A stretch of DNA of 11,234 nucleotides from Ruminococcaceae bacterium UBA5413 (GTDB lineage: Bacteria > Bacillota > Clostridia > Oscillospirales > Acutalibacteraceae), in NCBI GenBank assembly GCA_002409585.1, contig DHNP01000006.1, positions 857 through 12,090 on the forward strand, written 5' to 3'. Both the position numbers and the translations under genes were made by a program. Positions 1 through 5,628 of the stretch are shown piece after piece (the stretch's first letter is position 1; the number at the start of each line of letters is the position of its first letter). The notes below the pieces were generated by a model. The model did not search any database and was not told the DNA's origin. It worked only from the letters and a program-made list of their open reading frames with translations.

Positions 1-55
1 TATGTACGTGTCGGAGGAATGGGACGACAACAGGGCGGCAAAGGTTTTAAAGTGA
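1..55 (+). CDS. C-terminal end of an upstream gene (partial, unidentified)
   Basis: The frame beginning at base 2 reads MYVSEEWDDNRAAKVLK and then TGA at 53-55. The charged, hydrophilic tail and the hairpin overlapping its stop suggest the end of a real + strand gene entering from the left. Only 17 residues are visible, so no family can be assigned. The other frames through this stretch stay open a little longer but read less like protein. The call is an inference. Confidence 0.4.
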   Translation, partial: MYVSEEWDDNRAAKVLK

Positions 56-75
56 TTTTATTGTATCACAAAACC
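43..75 (+). terminator. Hairpin at the end of the left-edge gene, possible terminator
   Basis: GGTTTT (43-48) pairs with AAAACC (70-75), and GTGAT (52-56) pairs with ATCAC (65-69). An AAA bulge and an 8-base loop complete the structure. It overlaps the TGA stop at 53-55. The sequence after it is only moderately T-rich, so this is a weak intrinsic terminator at best. Confidence 0.35.
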
Positions 76-189
76 GCTTTAATTTCTATGAAAATAACCC
101 GTGAGCATCATTTGAATAAAATTTCCATATATTTCAGTAAATAAGGAATTTTTTTTACTTTTATAAGCTTAAAGTAAACATACATAGTA

Positions 190-203
190 TATAATTATAT
201 AAT
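190..203 (+). promoter_or_regulatory. AT-rich promoter region with two TATAAT boxes
   Basis: Two perfect TATAAT hexamers lie at 190-195 and 198-203 in a very AT-rich stretch (about 140-240) in front of the hypothetical gene. No convincing -35 box is found 16-18 bases upstream of either; the first would need GCTTAA at 167-172. In DNA this AT-rich, -10-like boxes arise easily by chance. It is the only promoter candidate for the gene starting at 246. Confidence 0.25.
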
Positions 204-245
204 GTAATTTTATAACTAATTGGTAATATTTTCTGAATATAGGAA

Positions 246-743
246 GTGATAGAAACGGAAACTGGCAACGGATTTTTCAGGCTTCTTCCCTCACAGATTC
301 TGATTGTAACGGACAGGAGCATTAACGGCGGGCTTTCCGGAAAACTTTTCAGTGGTTACTACCACAAGGTCTACGGCTTCAAAAATGAATACGATTTAAT
401 TTTCGGCATAAACCAAATTTGTGACCACATTGGGCTGCCGGGAAAATACACCGACTACCGCAGTTTTAAAATAAAGCACATAAAAACGGTTACTAAGGAG
501 GCGTATGAATTTATGGACGACGAAATTTACGATACTGTAAAAAACGGCAAGGCCACTTTCCTTATTCATATCCAGTACAGGAAAAACGCCACGTGGCAGG
601 GCAGCATAACCTGGGTGCAAAAAAACAAGACGCAGAATTTCCGCAGCGCCCTTGAAATGCTGCAGCTTATGGGCGAAGCGCAAAACCCCGGCGTCAAGGA
701 AACAATAGCGTGGGACAAAAGTAAAAATGAAGCCGAGGCTTAG
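246..743 (+). CDS. Conserved hypothetical protein, about 165 aa, unknown function
   Basis: I recognise the general look of a small conserved clostridial protein, with segments such as LIVTDRSINGG near residue 20-28 and ATWQGSITWVQKNKTQNFRS around 115-134, but no function is known to me. It has no signal peptide, no membrane segment and no obvious catalytic motif. The mix of charged residues with beta-prone stretches suggests a small cytoplasmic alpha/beta protein. The start is odd. The frame opens right after a stop (TAG 240-242), the only candidate is GTG at 246, and the AGGAAG just before it overlaps the start instead of sitting 5-9 bases upstream. The first in-frame ATG comes far inside, so either initiation is unusual or the 5' end has decayed. 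It appears monocistronic, with a strong terminator at 798-832. Confidence 0.75.
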   Translation: MIETETGNGFFRLLPSQILIVTDRSINGGLSGKLFSGYYHKVYGFKNEYDLIFGINQICDHIGLPGKYTDYRSFKIKHIKTVTKEAYEFMDDEIYDTVKNGKATFLIHIQYRKNATWQGSITWVQKNKTQNFRSALEMLQLMGEAQNPGVKETIAWDKSKNEAEA

Positions 744-797
744 GATGCATGAAGCAATTACGCTAAGCGGAACAGTTAAAAAATGTAAAATCTCCGT

Positions 798-832
798 GGC
801 AAAGTATCTTTAAGAAGGTACTTCGCCTTTTT
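798..832 (+). terminator. Rho-independent terminator of the hypothetical gene
   Basis: Bases 798-810 pair with 815-827 around a TAAG loop. This gives 13 positions with one A-C mismatch and one G-T pair, followed directly by TTTTT (828-832). It lies 55 bases after the stop of the gene ending at 743. Confidence 0.85.
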
Positions 833-950
833 AATTATATAAAAACAAATAAAGCGCAGCCGCAGCGTAAAAAGCGCCGCTTTCTAATGAAAGGATGCGG
901 TTTTTCCGGCACGCCGCCGGCACAGCCGGAAGCTTTTACACTGCAATAAA

Positions 951-988
951 CAGGCCGCGCGTAAAGCAAAGCTTTTCCGTGCGGCCTG
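951..988 (-). terminator. Terminator hairpin after spoIIID
   Basis: On the - strand CAGGCCGC pairs perfectly with GCGGCCTG, and an inner AAAGC/GCTTT stem extends the helix. The hairpin is followed by TTTATT and begins only a few bases after the spoIIID stop at 994-996. The T tract is imperfect, but placement and stem strength fit an intrinsic terminator. A second small inverted repeat (TTCCGGC 904-910 with GCCGGAA 925-931) lies beyond it. Confidence 0.65.
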
Positions 989-993
989 CGGCG

Positions 994-1248
994 TTAACCG
1001 TCAAACTTCTTATATTTCATTTTCGTTGCTATGCCGCCGCGTATGTGACGCTGCGACTTGTTGTAGTCGAGCACTACTTGTACTTTTTTTTGCAGCTGCG
1101 GGTCTATCTTTTTAAGCCTCTGCGCCACGTCTTTGTGTACCGTGCTTTTGCTTATGCCAAATTTTTTTGCCGCGCTTCTGACCGTAGCCTTATTCTCTAT
1201 TATGTATTCGCCGAGTACTACGGCGCGTTCCTCAACTATGCCTTTCAC
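994..1248 (-). CDS. spoIIID: Sporulation transcription regulator SpoIIID
   Basis: SpoIIID is a small DNA-binding protein that switches mother-cell gene expression during sporulation, activating and repressing parts of the sigma-E regulon and helping start sigma-K expression. The 84-residue product carries the family's helix-turn-helix (KFGISKSTVHKDVAQRL, about residues 29-45) and the typical basic tail LDYNKSQRHIRGG followed by ATKMKYKK. I recognise it as colinear with Bacillus subtilis SpoIIID from the first residue. I chose GTG at 1246-1248 because GGAGGG lies seven bases upstream and because this start matches the B. subtilis N-terminus. A TTG at 1261-1263 would add five residues but would use the Shine-Dalgarno as codons. 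The gene stands alone, with a hairpin terminator at 951-988 and a sigma-E-like promoter upstream. Its presence implies a spore-forming host. Confidence 0.95.
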   Translation of the reverse strand: MKGIVEERAVVLGEYIIENKATVRSAAKKFGISKSTVHKDVAQRLKKIDPQLQKKVQVVLDYNKSQRHIRGGIATKMKYKKFDG

Positions 1249-1280
1249 AGCCCCACCCTCCAAACAATTCCTATTGCTAA

Positions 1281-1310
1281 TAGTTATGCTGAGGATGGAA
1301 AAAATAGTAC
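1281..1310 (-). promoter_or_regulatory. Candidate sigma-E promoter of spoIIID
   Basis: On the - strand GTACTATT (1310-1303) is followed after 14 bases by CATAACTA (1288-1281). This resembles the sigma-E pattern of a -35 ending in ATATT and a -10 starting CATA. Initiation would fall about 25 bases before the GTG start. Known spoIIID genes are sigma-E dependent, which supports the reading, but the right half of the -10 is off consensus. Confidence 0.4.
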
Positions 1311-1409
1311 ATGGCTGTTATATGCTTAGGCGATTATTATAATATCCCGCAGGGGCATTGAGGCAGACTTTTATTTGATTAAAAACGATACATTAAATGC
1401 GGAACCGTT

Positions 1410-2723
1410 TCAGGAAAACTCCGGTAATTTCACACAGTAAAGCAGTATCTGTATCCGGAACGTTTCCTGGCAGTCCTCAATCTGGACGTCGCCGCCGTAT
1501 TTTCCAACTGTTTTCTTTATGTTTACAAGCCCGAAATGGCCGAACTGCCTTTTCCCTGCTTTTTCTCCGGAGGCAGTTTTGGAGTTTTCACACCCTATAA
1601 AAAGTATGTCGCCGTTACGGTGTATATCCAAATTGATAAAGCGGTTTTTACATTTTGCGTCGCACACGGCACGCACAGCGTTATCTACGACGTTTGTTAA
1701 AACCGTGCAGAAGTCAACGTCGGTTACGCCCTTAAATGAAGAAAGGCCGACTTTTGTTTTAAGGCAGACTGCGGCGCCGTCACAGCGCTTCTGCAGCCCT
1801 GACAAAATGTAGTCTAACAAAGGGTCGGGCTGCACCCGCGGCCTTGGGACTTTTTGTGTTTCGGCAACGGAACGTTCCAGCTCACATAGCGCCTCCTCCG
1901 TTTTGCCGCATTCGATCCATTTTGCAAGCCTGCCAAGCTGCGACGATATTTCCTTTTCAAGATTTTCTACTTCCGCTTTATACCTGCCGGCCTGCCGGCG
2001 GCGTTCCTCGGCGAACTCACACTCTTTTTCCGCTAAGATTTTTTTCTGCTCCGCTGTTTCGAAGGCATCTATTTTTTTTAACGTCCAAAGCAAAAGCAGA
2101 ACCGCCGAAACAAGCATCACCGCAGCCGTACATATAAAAGCGAGCGTTTTAATTTTCTCCTCGGAAAACAGCGCGAAAGCGAAATCCATCATTATTGTTA
2201 CGGACACGAACAGCGAGGCAAGAAGCCCAACGGTCTCTTTAGCATATACCGCTGGCCGTTTTTCCTTTGGCCGCAGCCAAGGCCGCAGCAGCAGCGCAAC
2301 CGGAATCAGCGTGAGGTTAACGACAACAACGTTGTTTACCCACATAAACAGCCTGCTGCCCGTGTAAGACTCAATCGGTATGCCGGCTAATTTTACGGAA
2401 GCGGTTATAATTGCATCCAAAAAAAGTATGCACACCTGGTACACGGCAACCGTCCCTATTTTCCTAAGCGCCGGGCCTTTATAAATAAGGAACGCAAGCA
2501 GCAGCGTGCCGAGCGGTGCCGAAAAGCTCCTTACAGTAACCGGAATGTGCGGGAACAGCAGCGCGGCCGCGGCAGAGTACGCCATGCTTATAAGCATGGC
2601 GGCGCCTGCTTTGACACGGCTTTCGAGGTACTGCCCCATAAAAAAGCAAAAATTAAAGGCAATGCCGAACGACAGCGTAAGCAGGTACAGAAAATCAGCC
2701 GCCGTAAAAGAGAAGCCTGTCAT
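1410..2723 (-). CDS. Seven-helix GHKL sensor kinase lacking the phosphoacceptor histidine
   Basis: This 437-residue membrane protein has the layout of AgrC-like peptide-sensing kinases: about seven hydrophobic segments (residues about 8-28, 35-57, 68-84, 88-112, 128-149, 163-185, 192-213), a charged coiled coil (about 214-258), a dimerisation-helix region, and a GHKL ATPase domain at the C-terminus. The ATPase N-box is LTNVVDNAVRAV (342-353) and the ATP-lid glycine motif is GHFGLVNI (395-402) followed by KYGG. Where such kinases have R-H-D-x-K-N-x-L, this one reads EKEISSQL (256-263), so the histidine is replaced by K257 although the surrounding helix and the later PLLDYIL segment are kept. 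It therefore probably cannot phosphorylate itself. Its ATG overlaps the stop of the preceding gene, which encodes exactly the missing DHp unit. No terminator is evident after its TGA. The specific stimulus is unknown. Confidence 0.88.
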   Translation of the reverse strand: MTGFSFTAADFLYLLTLSFGIAFNFCFFMGQYLESRVKAGAAMLISMAYSAAAALLFPHIPVTVRSFSAPLGTLLLAFLIYKGPALRKIGTVAVYQVCILFLDAIITASVKLAGIPIESYTGSRLFMWVNNVVVVNLTLIPVALLLRPWLRPKEKRPAVYAKETVGLLASLFVSVTIMMDFAFALFSEEKIKTLAFICTAAVMLVSAVLLLLWTLKKIDAFETAEQKKILAEKECEFAEERRRQAGRYKAEVENLEKEISSQLGRLAKWIECGKTEEALCELERSVAETQKVPRPRVQPDPLLDYILSGLQKRCDGAAVCLKTKVGLSSFKGVTDVDFCTVLTNVVDNAVRAVCDAKCKNRFINLDIHRNGDILFIGCENSKTASGEKAGKRQFGHFGLVNIKKTVGKYGGDVQIEDCQETFRIQILLYCVKLPEFS

Positions 2724-3151
2724 GGCAGCACATCTTCCTTCCCCAAAAAGGCCTGCAGCTGCTTTACGTAGCCGTCCGCCTGCCGTACGTTTCCGTCTTT
2801 AAGAAGGGAGTACAGCACGCCGAGATGGTTTTTCAAGTCGTGGTGCAGCCTCAGGGCGCGTTCGTCCTCATCATGCGTCTGCTTTGAAAGGCTGACAATA
2901 TGCTCCATGCGGCGCTTTGTAAGTTCCTCCTCGCGGGCAAGGCGCATTTTTTGGAATACACGCCCGACAAGCCGCCAAGTAAAAATATTCAAAGCAAGCA
3001 CGGAAACGCACAGCATTGTAATCATTGGTAAAAAGCGTTTGTTAAAACTGTAATCACAAAATATAAAATATGCGTAAAAAACTAAAACAGCCGCGCTTAC
3101 AGCCGGAAGAATCCACCTGACCCATTTTTTGCCGGATTTCCAGTCCTTCAT
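2720..3151 (-). CDS. Membrane-anchored DHp-only phosphoacceptor protein (Spo0B/AgrC-type H-box)
   Basis: The 143-residue product has two membrane helices (about 12-31 and 38-58), a long charged coiled coil (about 60-98), and then a complete H-box, LHHDLKNHLGVLYSLL (102-117), with H104 in the phosphoacceptor position. A second short helix follows (about 121-136), and the protein ends where a GHKL ATPase would begin. It is thus a histidine-kinase dimerisation/phosphotransfer module without a catalytic domain, related in form to the Spo0B-type alpha-helical domain. GAGGAG lies about 10 bases before the ATG. The gene overlaps the regulator upstream and the kinase downstream by ATGA at each junction, implying translational coupling and coordinated amounts. 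I infer that the downstream GHKL protein phosphorylates H104 in trans and that the phosphate passes to D62 of the regulator. The alternative is a decayed kinase, but the intact reading frame and perfect overlaps argue against that. Confidence 0.85.
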   Translation of the reverse strand: MKDWKSGKKWVRWILPAVSAAVLVFYAYFIFCDYSFNKRFLPMITMLCVSVLALNIFTWRLVGRVFQKMRLAREEELTKRRMEHIVSLSKQTHDEDERALRLHHDLKNHLGVLYSLLKDGNVRQADGYVKQLQAFLGKEDVLP

Positions 3152-3894
3152 GTATTTAATTCTCCTCTGGCTACGGAATGGAACCGCATGAAATCTTTTA
3201 AAATCTGAACGTAGCAGCTCCTGCTTATCGGAAGCCGGTCATTTGTCGTAAGTACCGCCTCATGGGTGCTTTTATCAATTTTCAGCACGTAATTAAAGTT
3301 TACCAAAAAACTCTTATGGCATAAGCTGAAATATTCCCGTGGAAATTCACGGCTTATGTCCGCCAGCTTTCCCTGAAAAGTTATGGGCTCCCTTGAAGTT
3401 GAAACGTGTATGTATATCCATTTCAGATGGCTTTCAAGGTAAACAATCTCGCGAAAGGGGACGGCGCGCTCCTCCTCTTTCGTATGCAGGAAGAAATTCG
3501 GCACGGCTTGCAGGTGGTTAAGCGCGGTGCCGAAAGCCTCCAGCATTTTTTCCATGCTCACAGGTTTCAAAAGGTAGGCGGACGTAACGTATTGAAAGCT
3601 TTCCGGCATCCTGTCGGCAAAAGCCGTGATAAAAATAACAGCGCACGGGTAACCCTTTTTACGTACTGCCGCGGCAATGTCAAACCCTATCTTATCATCT
3701 ATGTACAGGTCGAGAAAAAGCATGTCGAACCTGACAGAGCCGTTTTCTATTGTATTTAAAATGCCGCCGCTGTCCTTGTAGAGAAAAATTTCCGCCGCCA
3801 CGCCGAACGAGCCGGCCGCCTGCTCCACAAGCGCTTTTATACGCTTAAGCTCATATGCTTCATCGTCGCATACTGCAATTTTTAATTTACGCAA
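3148..3894 (-). CDS. LytTR-family response regulator
   Basis: The 248-residue protein has an N-terminal receiver domain with the acidic pair D10/D11, the phosphoacceptor D62 in LFLDLY, T90 and K110 in LLKP. A C-terminal LytTR DNA-binding domain follows (about 134-236), with the typical REIVYLES and CHKSFLVNF elements. This is the AgrA/LytR class, which binds direct repeats upstream of target promoters. It is the first gene of a three-gene operon and overlaps the DHp protein by ATGA, so it is the likely acceptor of phosphate from that unit. The start is TTG at 3892-3894, directly after an in-frame stop. There is no good Shine-Dalgarno, which suggests modest translation. An extended -10 promoter sits about 50 bases upstream, with short direct repeats just beyond it. 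Confidence 0.92.
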   Translation of the reverse strand: MRKLKIAVCDDEAYELKRIKALVEQAAGSFGVAAEIFLYKDSGGILNTIENGSVRFDMLFLDLYIDDKIGFDIAAAVRKKGYPCAVIFITAFADRMPESFQYVTSAYLLKPVSMEKMLEAFGTALNHLQAVPNFFLHTKEEERAVPFREIVYLESHLKWIYIHVSTSREPITFQGKLADISREFPREYFSLCHKSFLVNFNYVLKIDKSTHEAVLTTNDRLPISRSCYVQILKDFMRFHSVARGELNT

Positions 3895-3945
3895 TTAGCC
3901 AAACGCCACTTTTCCGTTATATTTCTATCGTACTTTTGCAAAATA

Positions 3946-3954
3946 ATTATATCA
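3946..3954 (-). promoter_or_regulatory. Extended -10 promoter of the regulator/kinase operon
   Basis: The - strand reads TGATATAAT, a perfect TATAAT (3951-3946) with the TG of an extended -10. The -35 position (TTTTCC) is poor, as is common for extended -10 promoters. Initiation would fall near 3939, about 45 bases before the TTG start. Confidence 0.55.
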
Positions 3955-3989
3955 CAAGAAATACCGCCGGAAAAGCATCTTTAAAAAGA

Positions 3990-4016
3990 CCGCTTGTTTA
4001 CCGCTTTAGGTTTACC
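3990..4016. repeat. Short direct repeats upstream of the regulator promoter
   Basis: GTTTACC occurs at 3996-4002 and again at 4010-4016, each preceded by CCGCTT or a similar triplet-rich stretch (CCGCTT at 3990-3995 and 4001-4006). They sit roughly 50-75 bases upstream of the predicted transcription start of the regulator operon, where an activator would bind. LytTR proteins use direct repeats, but with a centre spacing nearer 21 bases than the 14 seen here. Confidence 0.35.
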
Positions 4017-4042
4017 CCAACGATTGACATTGAACCACAATT

Positions 4043-4906
4043 TTACTTAATCAGCTGTGCGCCGGAAAGAATAATTTGTTCTACAGAGCAGGATGAGTAT
4101 TCTGATGAGAATTGGAAAGTTAATGTGTTAACCGAACTGATATCGATATTCAAATTGATTAATCCCGACGCACTGGAAAACCCAGTTTCGTAAAGGGTCC
4201 TTCCATCGCCGATCACTGTCAAATGAGTTGTTGAATCGTATAATGACCCAGTTAATATAGTGGAAAATGATTTATATTGACTATTTACAGGATAAGAAAC
4301 TGCATATGTTGCAAAATCAGGATCTTTATCCGCACTGGAATCGTCATAATCATACGGGTCTAAGTCGAATTGATATTTCACGGCTTGCTTACAATCATTT
4401 CCGTGTCCGTCTGCTCCATTATAGATGGAATAATTATTTTCCTTACAGGCCGTAACCTCTTGCGACGGCATCATACTGTACAACCAGGTCACGTTGGCGG
4501 GTGTAGTTACCACGGCGTTTCCTCCGACAGTCGTTGTTGAAACGCCGTTAGACGGGCTTCCGATATTTACGACGCACTGGCGCACAGGTTTTTGTCCTGG
4601 CAAAGAAGTGTAGACGCCGGTTCCGCTGCCGGCGGTTCCCGTTGCAACTGCTTTAAAAAAGTAGTCGCCGCCGTTTTTGCCAGCGGGAGAAATTTTCAGT
4701 ATGCCGCTGTTTCCGGCGGTAAACGAAGGTGCCGCACTGGTGCCGCTGACGCTCACTTTAAATGTGTAAGACGCGCCAGGCTGGATGGAAAACGGCAGAG
4801 TAGTGTCGCACCGGGCGTTTGCAGCCGCAAACGCGGGAGCCGTACCCGCAGCCGACATCAATACTGAAAATGACGCTATGGCCGCCGGTATGATATTTTT
4901 CTTCAT
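4043..4906 (-). CDS. Exported protein with NPCBM-like C-terminal domain
   Basis: The product begins with a clear Sec signal peptide (KKN, a hydrophobic core, APAFA, with cleavage near residue 27), so it is exported, and I see no membrane anchor or sortase motif. Residues about 33-115 form a Ser/Thr/Gly-rich beta domain reminiscent of bacterial Ig-like modules, bracketed by C33 and C111. After a threonine-rich linker, residues about 195-287 resemble the NPCBM/NEW2 carbohydrate-binding fold: a YKSFS strand, then LTVIGDGRTLYETG, then a LNIDISSVNTLTFQFSS strand pair ending in SGAQLI. Cysteines 154, 172 and 273 lie in the second half. GGGGTGAT precedes the ATG at a good distance. GC content drops from about 55% to about 37% near residue 154, suggesting the two halves have different histories. 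It lies upstream of the kinase operon on the same strand and might supply or bind its signal, which is inference only. The family assignment is tentative. Confidence 0.85.
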   Translation of the reverse strand: MKKNIIPAAIASFSVLMSAAGTAPAFAAANARCDTTLPFSIQPGASYTFKVSVSGTSAAPSFTAGNSGILKISPAGKNGGDYFFKAVATGTAGSGTGVYTSLPGQKPVRQCVVNIGSPSNGVSTTTVGGNAVVTTPANVTWLYSMMPSQEVTACKENNYSIYNGADGHGNDCKQAVKYQFDLDPYDYDDSSADKDPDFATYAVSYPVNSQYKSFSTILTGSLYDSTTHLTVIGDGRTLYETGFSSASGLINLNIDISSVNTLTFQFSSEYSSCSVEQIILSGAQLIK

Positions 4907-4919
4907 TTATATCACCCCA

Positions 4920-4967
4920 TAAAATCATTATACGGCAGGAAATAAATCCTGCCGTATAATGATTTTA
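4920..4967. repeat. Perfect 21-bp inverted repeat in the leader/promoter of the exported-protein gene
   Basis: Bases 4920-4940 are the exact reverse complement of 4947-4967 around the 6-base loop AATAAA. Each arm contains ATCATTATACGGCAGGA or its complement. It ends 14 bases before the ATG and abuts the ribosome-binding site. It also overlaps the likely -10 box. It could be an operator, a leader hairpin/attenuator or a small mobile-element remnant. Confidence 0.9.
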
Positions 4968-4990
4968 GCAATACTTAAAAGAATTTGCCA
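4962..4990 (-). promoter_or_regulatory. Candidate promoter of the exported-protein gene
   Basis: On the - strand TGGCAA (4990-4985) is separated by 17 bases from TAAAAT (4967-4962), which is preceded by TGC as in an extended -10. The -10 lies on the distal edge of the large inverted repeat, so a protein bound there would block it and any transcript would start inside the repeat. Confidence 0.4.
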
Positions 4991-5099
4991 CACATTCTCA
5001 TAATTTGCAAATGAAAAGGCATTTTTTACAGTTTTCCTCAGGCCTGCACAAACACCGGAATGGCAGAAAAGAATTACACCCGACGAAATTTATTATCTA

Positions 5100-5128
5100 T
5101 TGACATATATGTATATTAGCTATACAAT
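5100..5128 (+). promoter_or_regulatory. Sigma-A promoter of the marR gene
   Basis: A perfect TTGACA (5100-5105) is followed after 17 bases by TACAAT (5123-5128). Initiation near 5135 would leave a very short leader before the ATG at 5150. The 17-base spacer is largely occupied by the operator palindrome. Confidence 0.85.
5110..5126. promoter_or_regulatory. MarR operator O1 (TGTATA-N5-TATACA)
   Basis: TGTATA (5110-5115) and TATACA (5121-5126) form an inverted repeat with a 5-base centre, between and overlapping the -35 and -10 boxes of the marR promoter. That position fits autorepression. The same palindrome recurs at 5612-5628 before the transporter gene. Over 21 bases the two sites match at 18 positions when one is reverse-complemented. 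Confidence 0.75.
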
Positions 5129-5149
5129 ATTTTCGAAGGTGAGACGATA

Positions 5150-5581
5150 ATGGCTATCGGCGAACTGTTTCTTAACGTAATGAACGAATTTTACGAAAAT
5201 GACAGCCGGGCCAAAACTTTTGGCACCGACACCGAGCTCTACCACTCCGAGATCCATATGCTGCAATGTATTGCCGAAAACCCGGAGCTGCATATCTCTG
5301 GGCTGGCACGGCTGCTTGGGGTCACCCGCGGCGCCGCCTCCCAAACAGCTGGGCGGCTGGAGCGCAAAGGGATGATAGTCAAGGTGCCAAGCCTTGATGA
5401 CAATAAAAAAATTTTTCTTAAATTAACTAAAAAGGGGCATACGGCCGCTTTAAACCATAAAAACGCACATGAAAAATACAACGCTGTGGTTTCGGATATC
5501 CTCTCCGGCGCGGACAGCTCTCAGATACAGTTTTTGGCTGACTTTTTTATCCGCTTCGAAAAGTCAATGAAAGAGACGTAA
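5150..5581 (+). CDS. MarR-family transcriptional repressor
   Basis: The 143-residue protein is of usual MarR length. It has N-terminal dimerisation helices, a winged helix-turn-helix of about residues 30-100 (LYHSEIHMLQCIAE, then LHISGLARLLGVTRGAASQ, the recognition helix) and a wing ending FLKLTKKG. The C-terminal helices complete the dimer interface. The common D-x-R-D motif of the wing is here DDNKK. Such proteins usually repress an adjacent efflux gene and release DNA when a small phenolic or other toxic ligand binds. AAGGTGAG precedes the ATG at 6-7 bases. The promoter contains its presumed operator, and a second copy precedes the MFS gene 73 bases downstream, so it likely represses both. 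The ligand cannot be predicted. Confidence 0.92.
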   Translation: MAIGELFLNVMNEFYENDSRAKTFGTDTELYHSEIHMLQCIAENPELHISGLARLLGVTRGAASQTAGRLERKGMIVKVPSLDDNKKIFLKLTKKGHTAALNHKNAHEKYNAVVSDILSGADSSQIQFLADFFIRFEKSMKET

Positions 5582-5611
5582 TCTCCAGCCCGTTCAGCCC
5601 ATAGCCCATAT

Positions 5612-5628
5612 TGTATAGTATATATACA
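5612..5628. promoter_or_regulatory. MarR operator O2 in front of the MFS gene
   Basis: TGTATA (5612-5617) and TATACA (5623-5628) around GTATA repeat the palindrome found in the marR promoter. The site is about 26 bases before the transporter start. A weak promoter (TTCAGC 5593-5598, then after 17 bases TAGTAT 5616-5621) overlaps it, so the repressor may control transporter transcription independently of read-through from marR. Confidence 0.7.

Noticed and set aside
745..813. A 22-codon frame (ATG 745, stop 811-813) just after the hypothetical gene, possibly a small peptide
   Set aside because: It runs into the stem of the terminator at 798-832, has only a weak GAGG upstream, and shows no recognisable peptide features.
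895..1329. Open frame of 144 codons on the + strand
   Set aside because: It is the antisense shadow of spoIIID. The - strand frame is unmistakable SpoIIID with a good ribosome-binding site.
1903..2367. Several + strand open frames opposite the kinase gene (about 97-154 codons)
   Set aside because: They mirror the GC-rich - strand kinase frame, have Ser/Arg-rich low-quality translations, and lack ribosome-binding sites.
2700..2760. Possibility that the DHp protein and kinase are one gene broken by a frameshift
   Set aside because: The kinase has its own complete seven-helix sensor, coiled coil and degenerate dimerisation helix. Joining the frames would duplicate these parts, and the ATGA overlap is a normal coupled start.
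4920..4967. Reading the perfect inverted repeat as an ordinary intrinsic terminator
   Set aside because: It sits between two divergent genes, upstream of both starts, where no transcript is expected to end.
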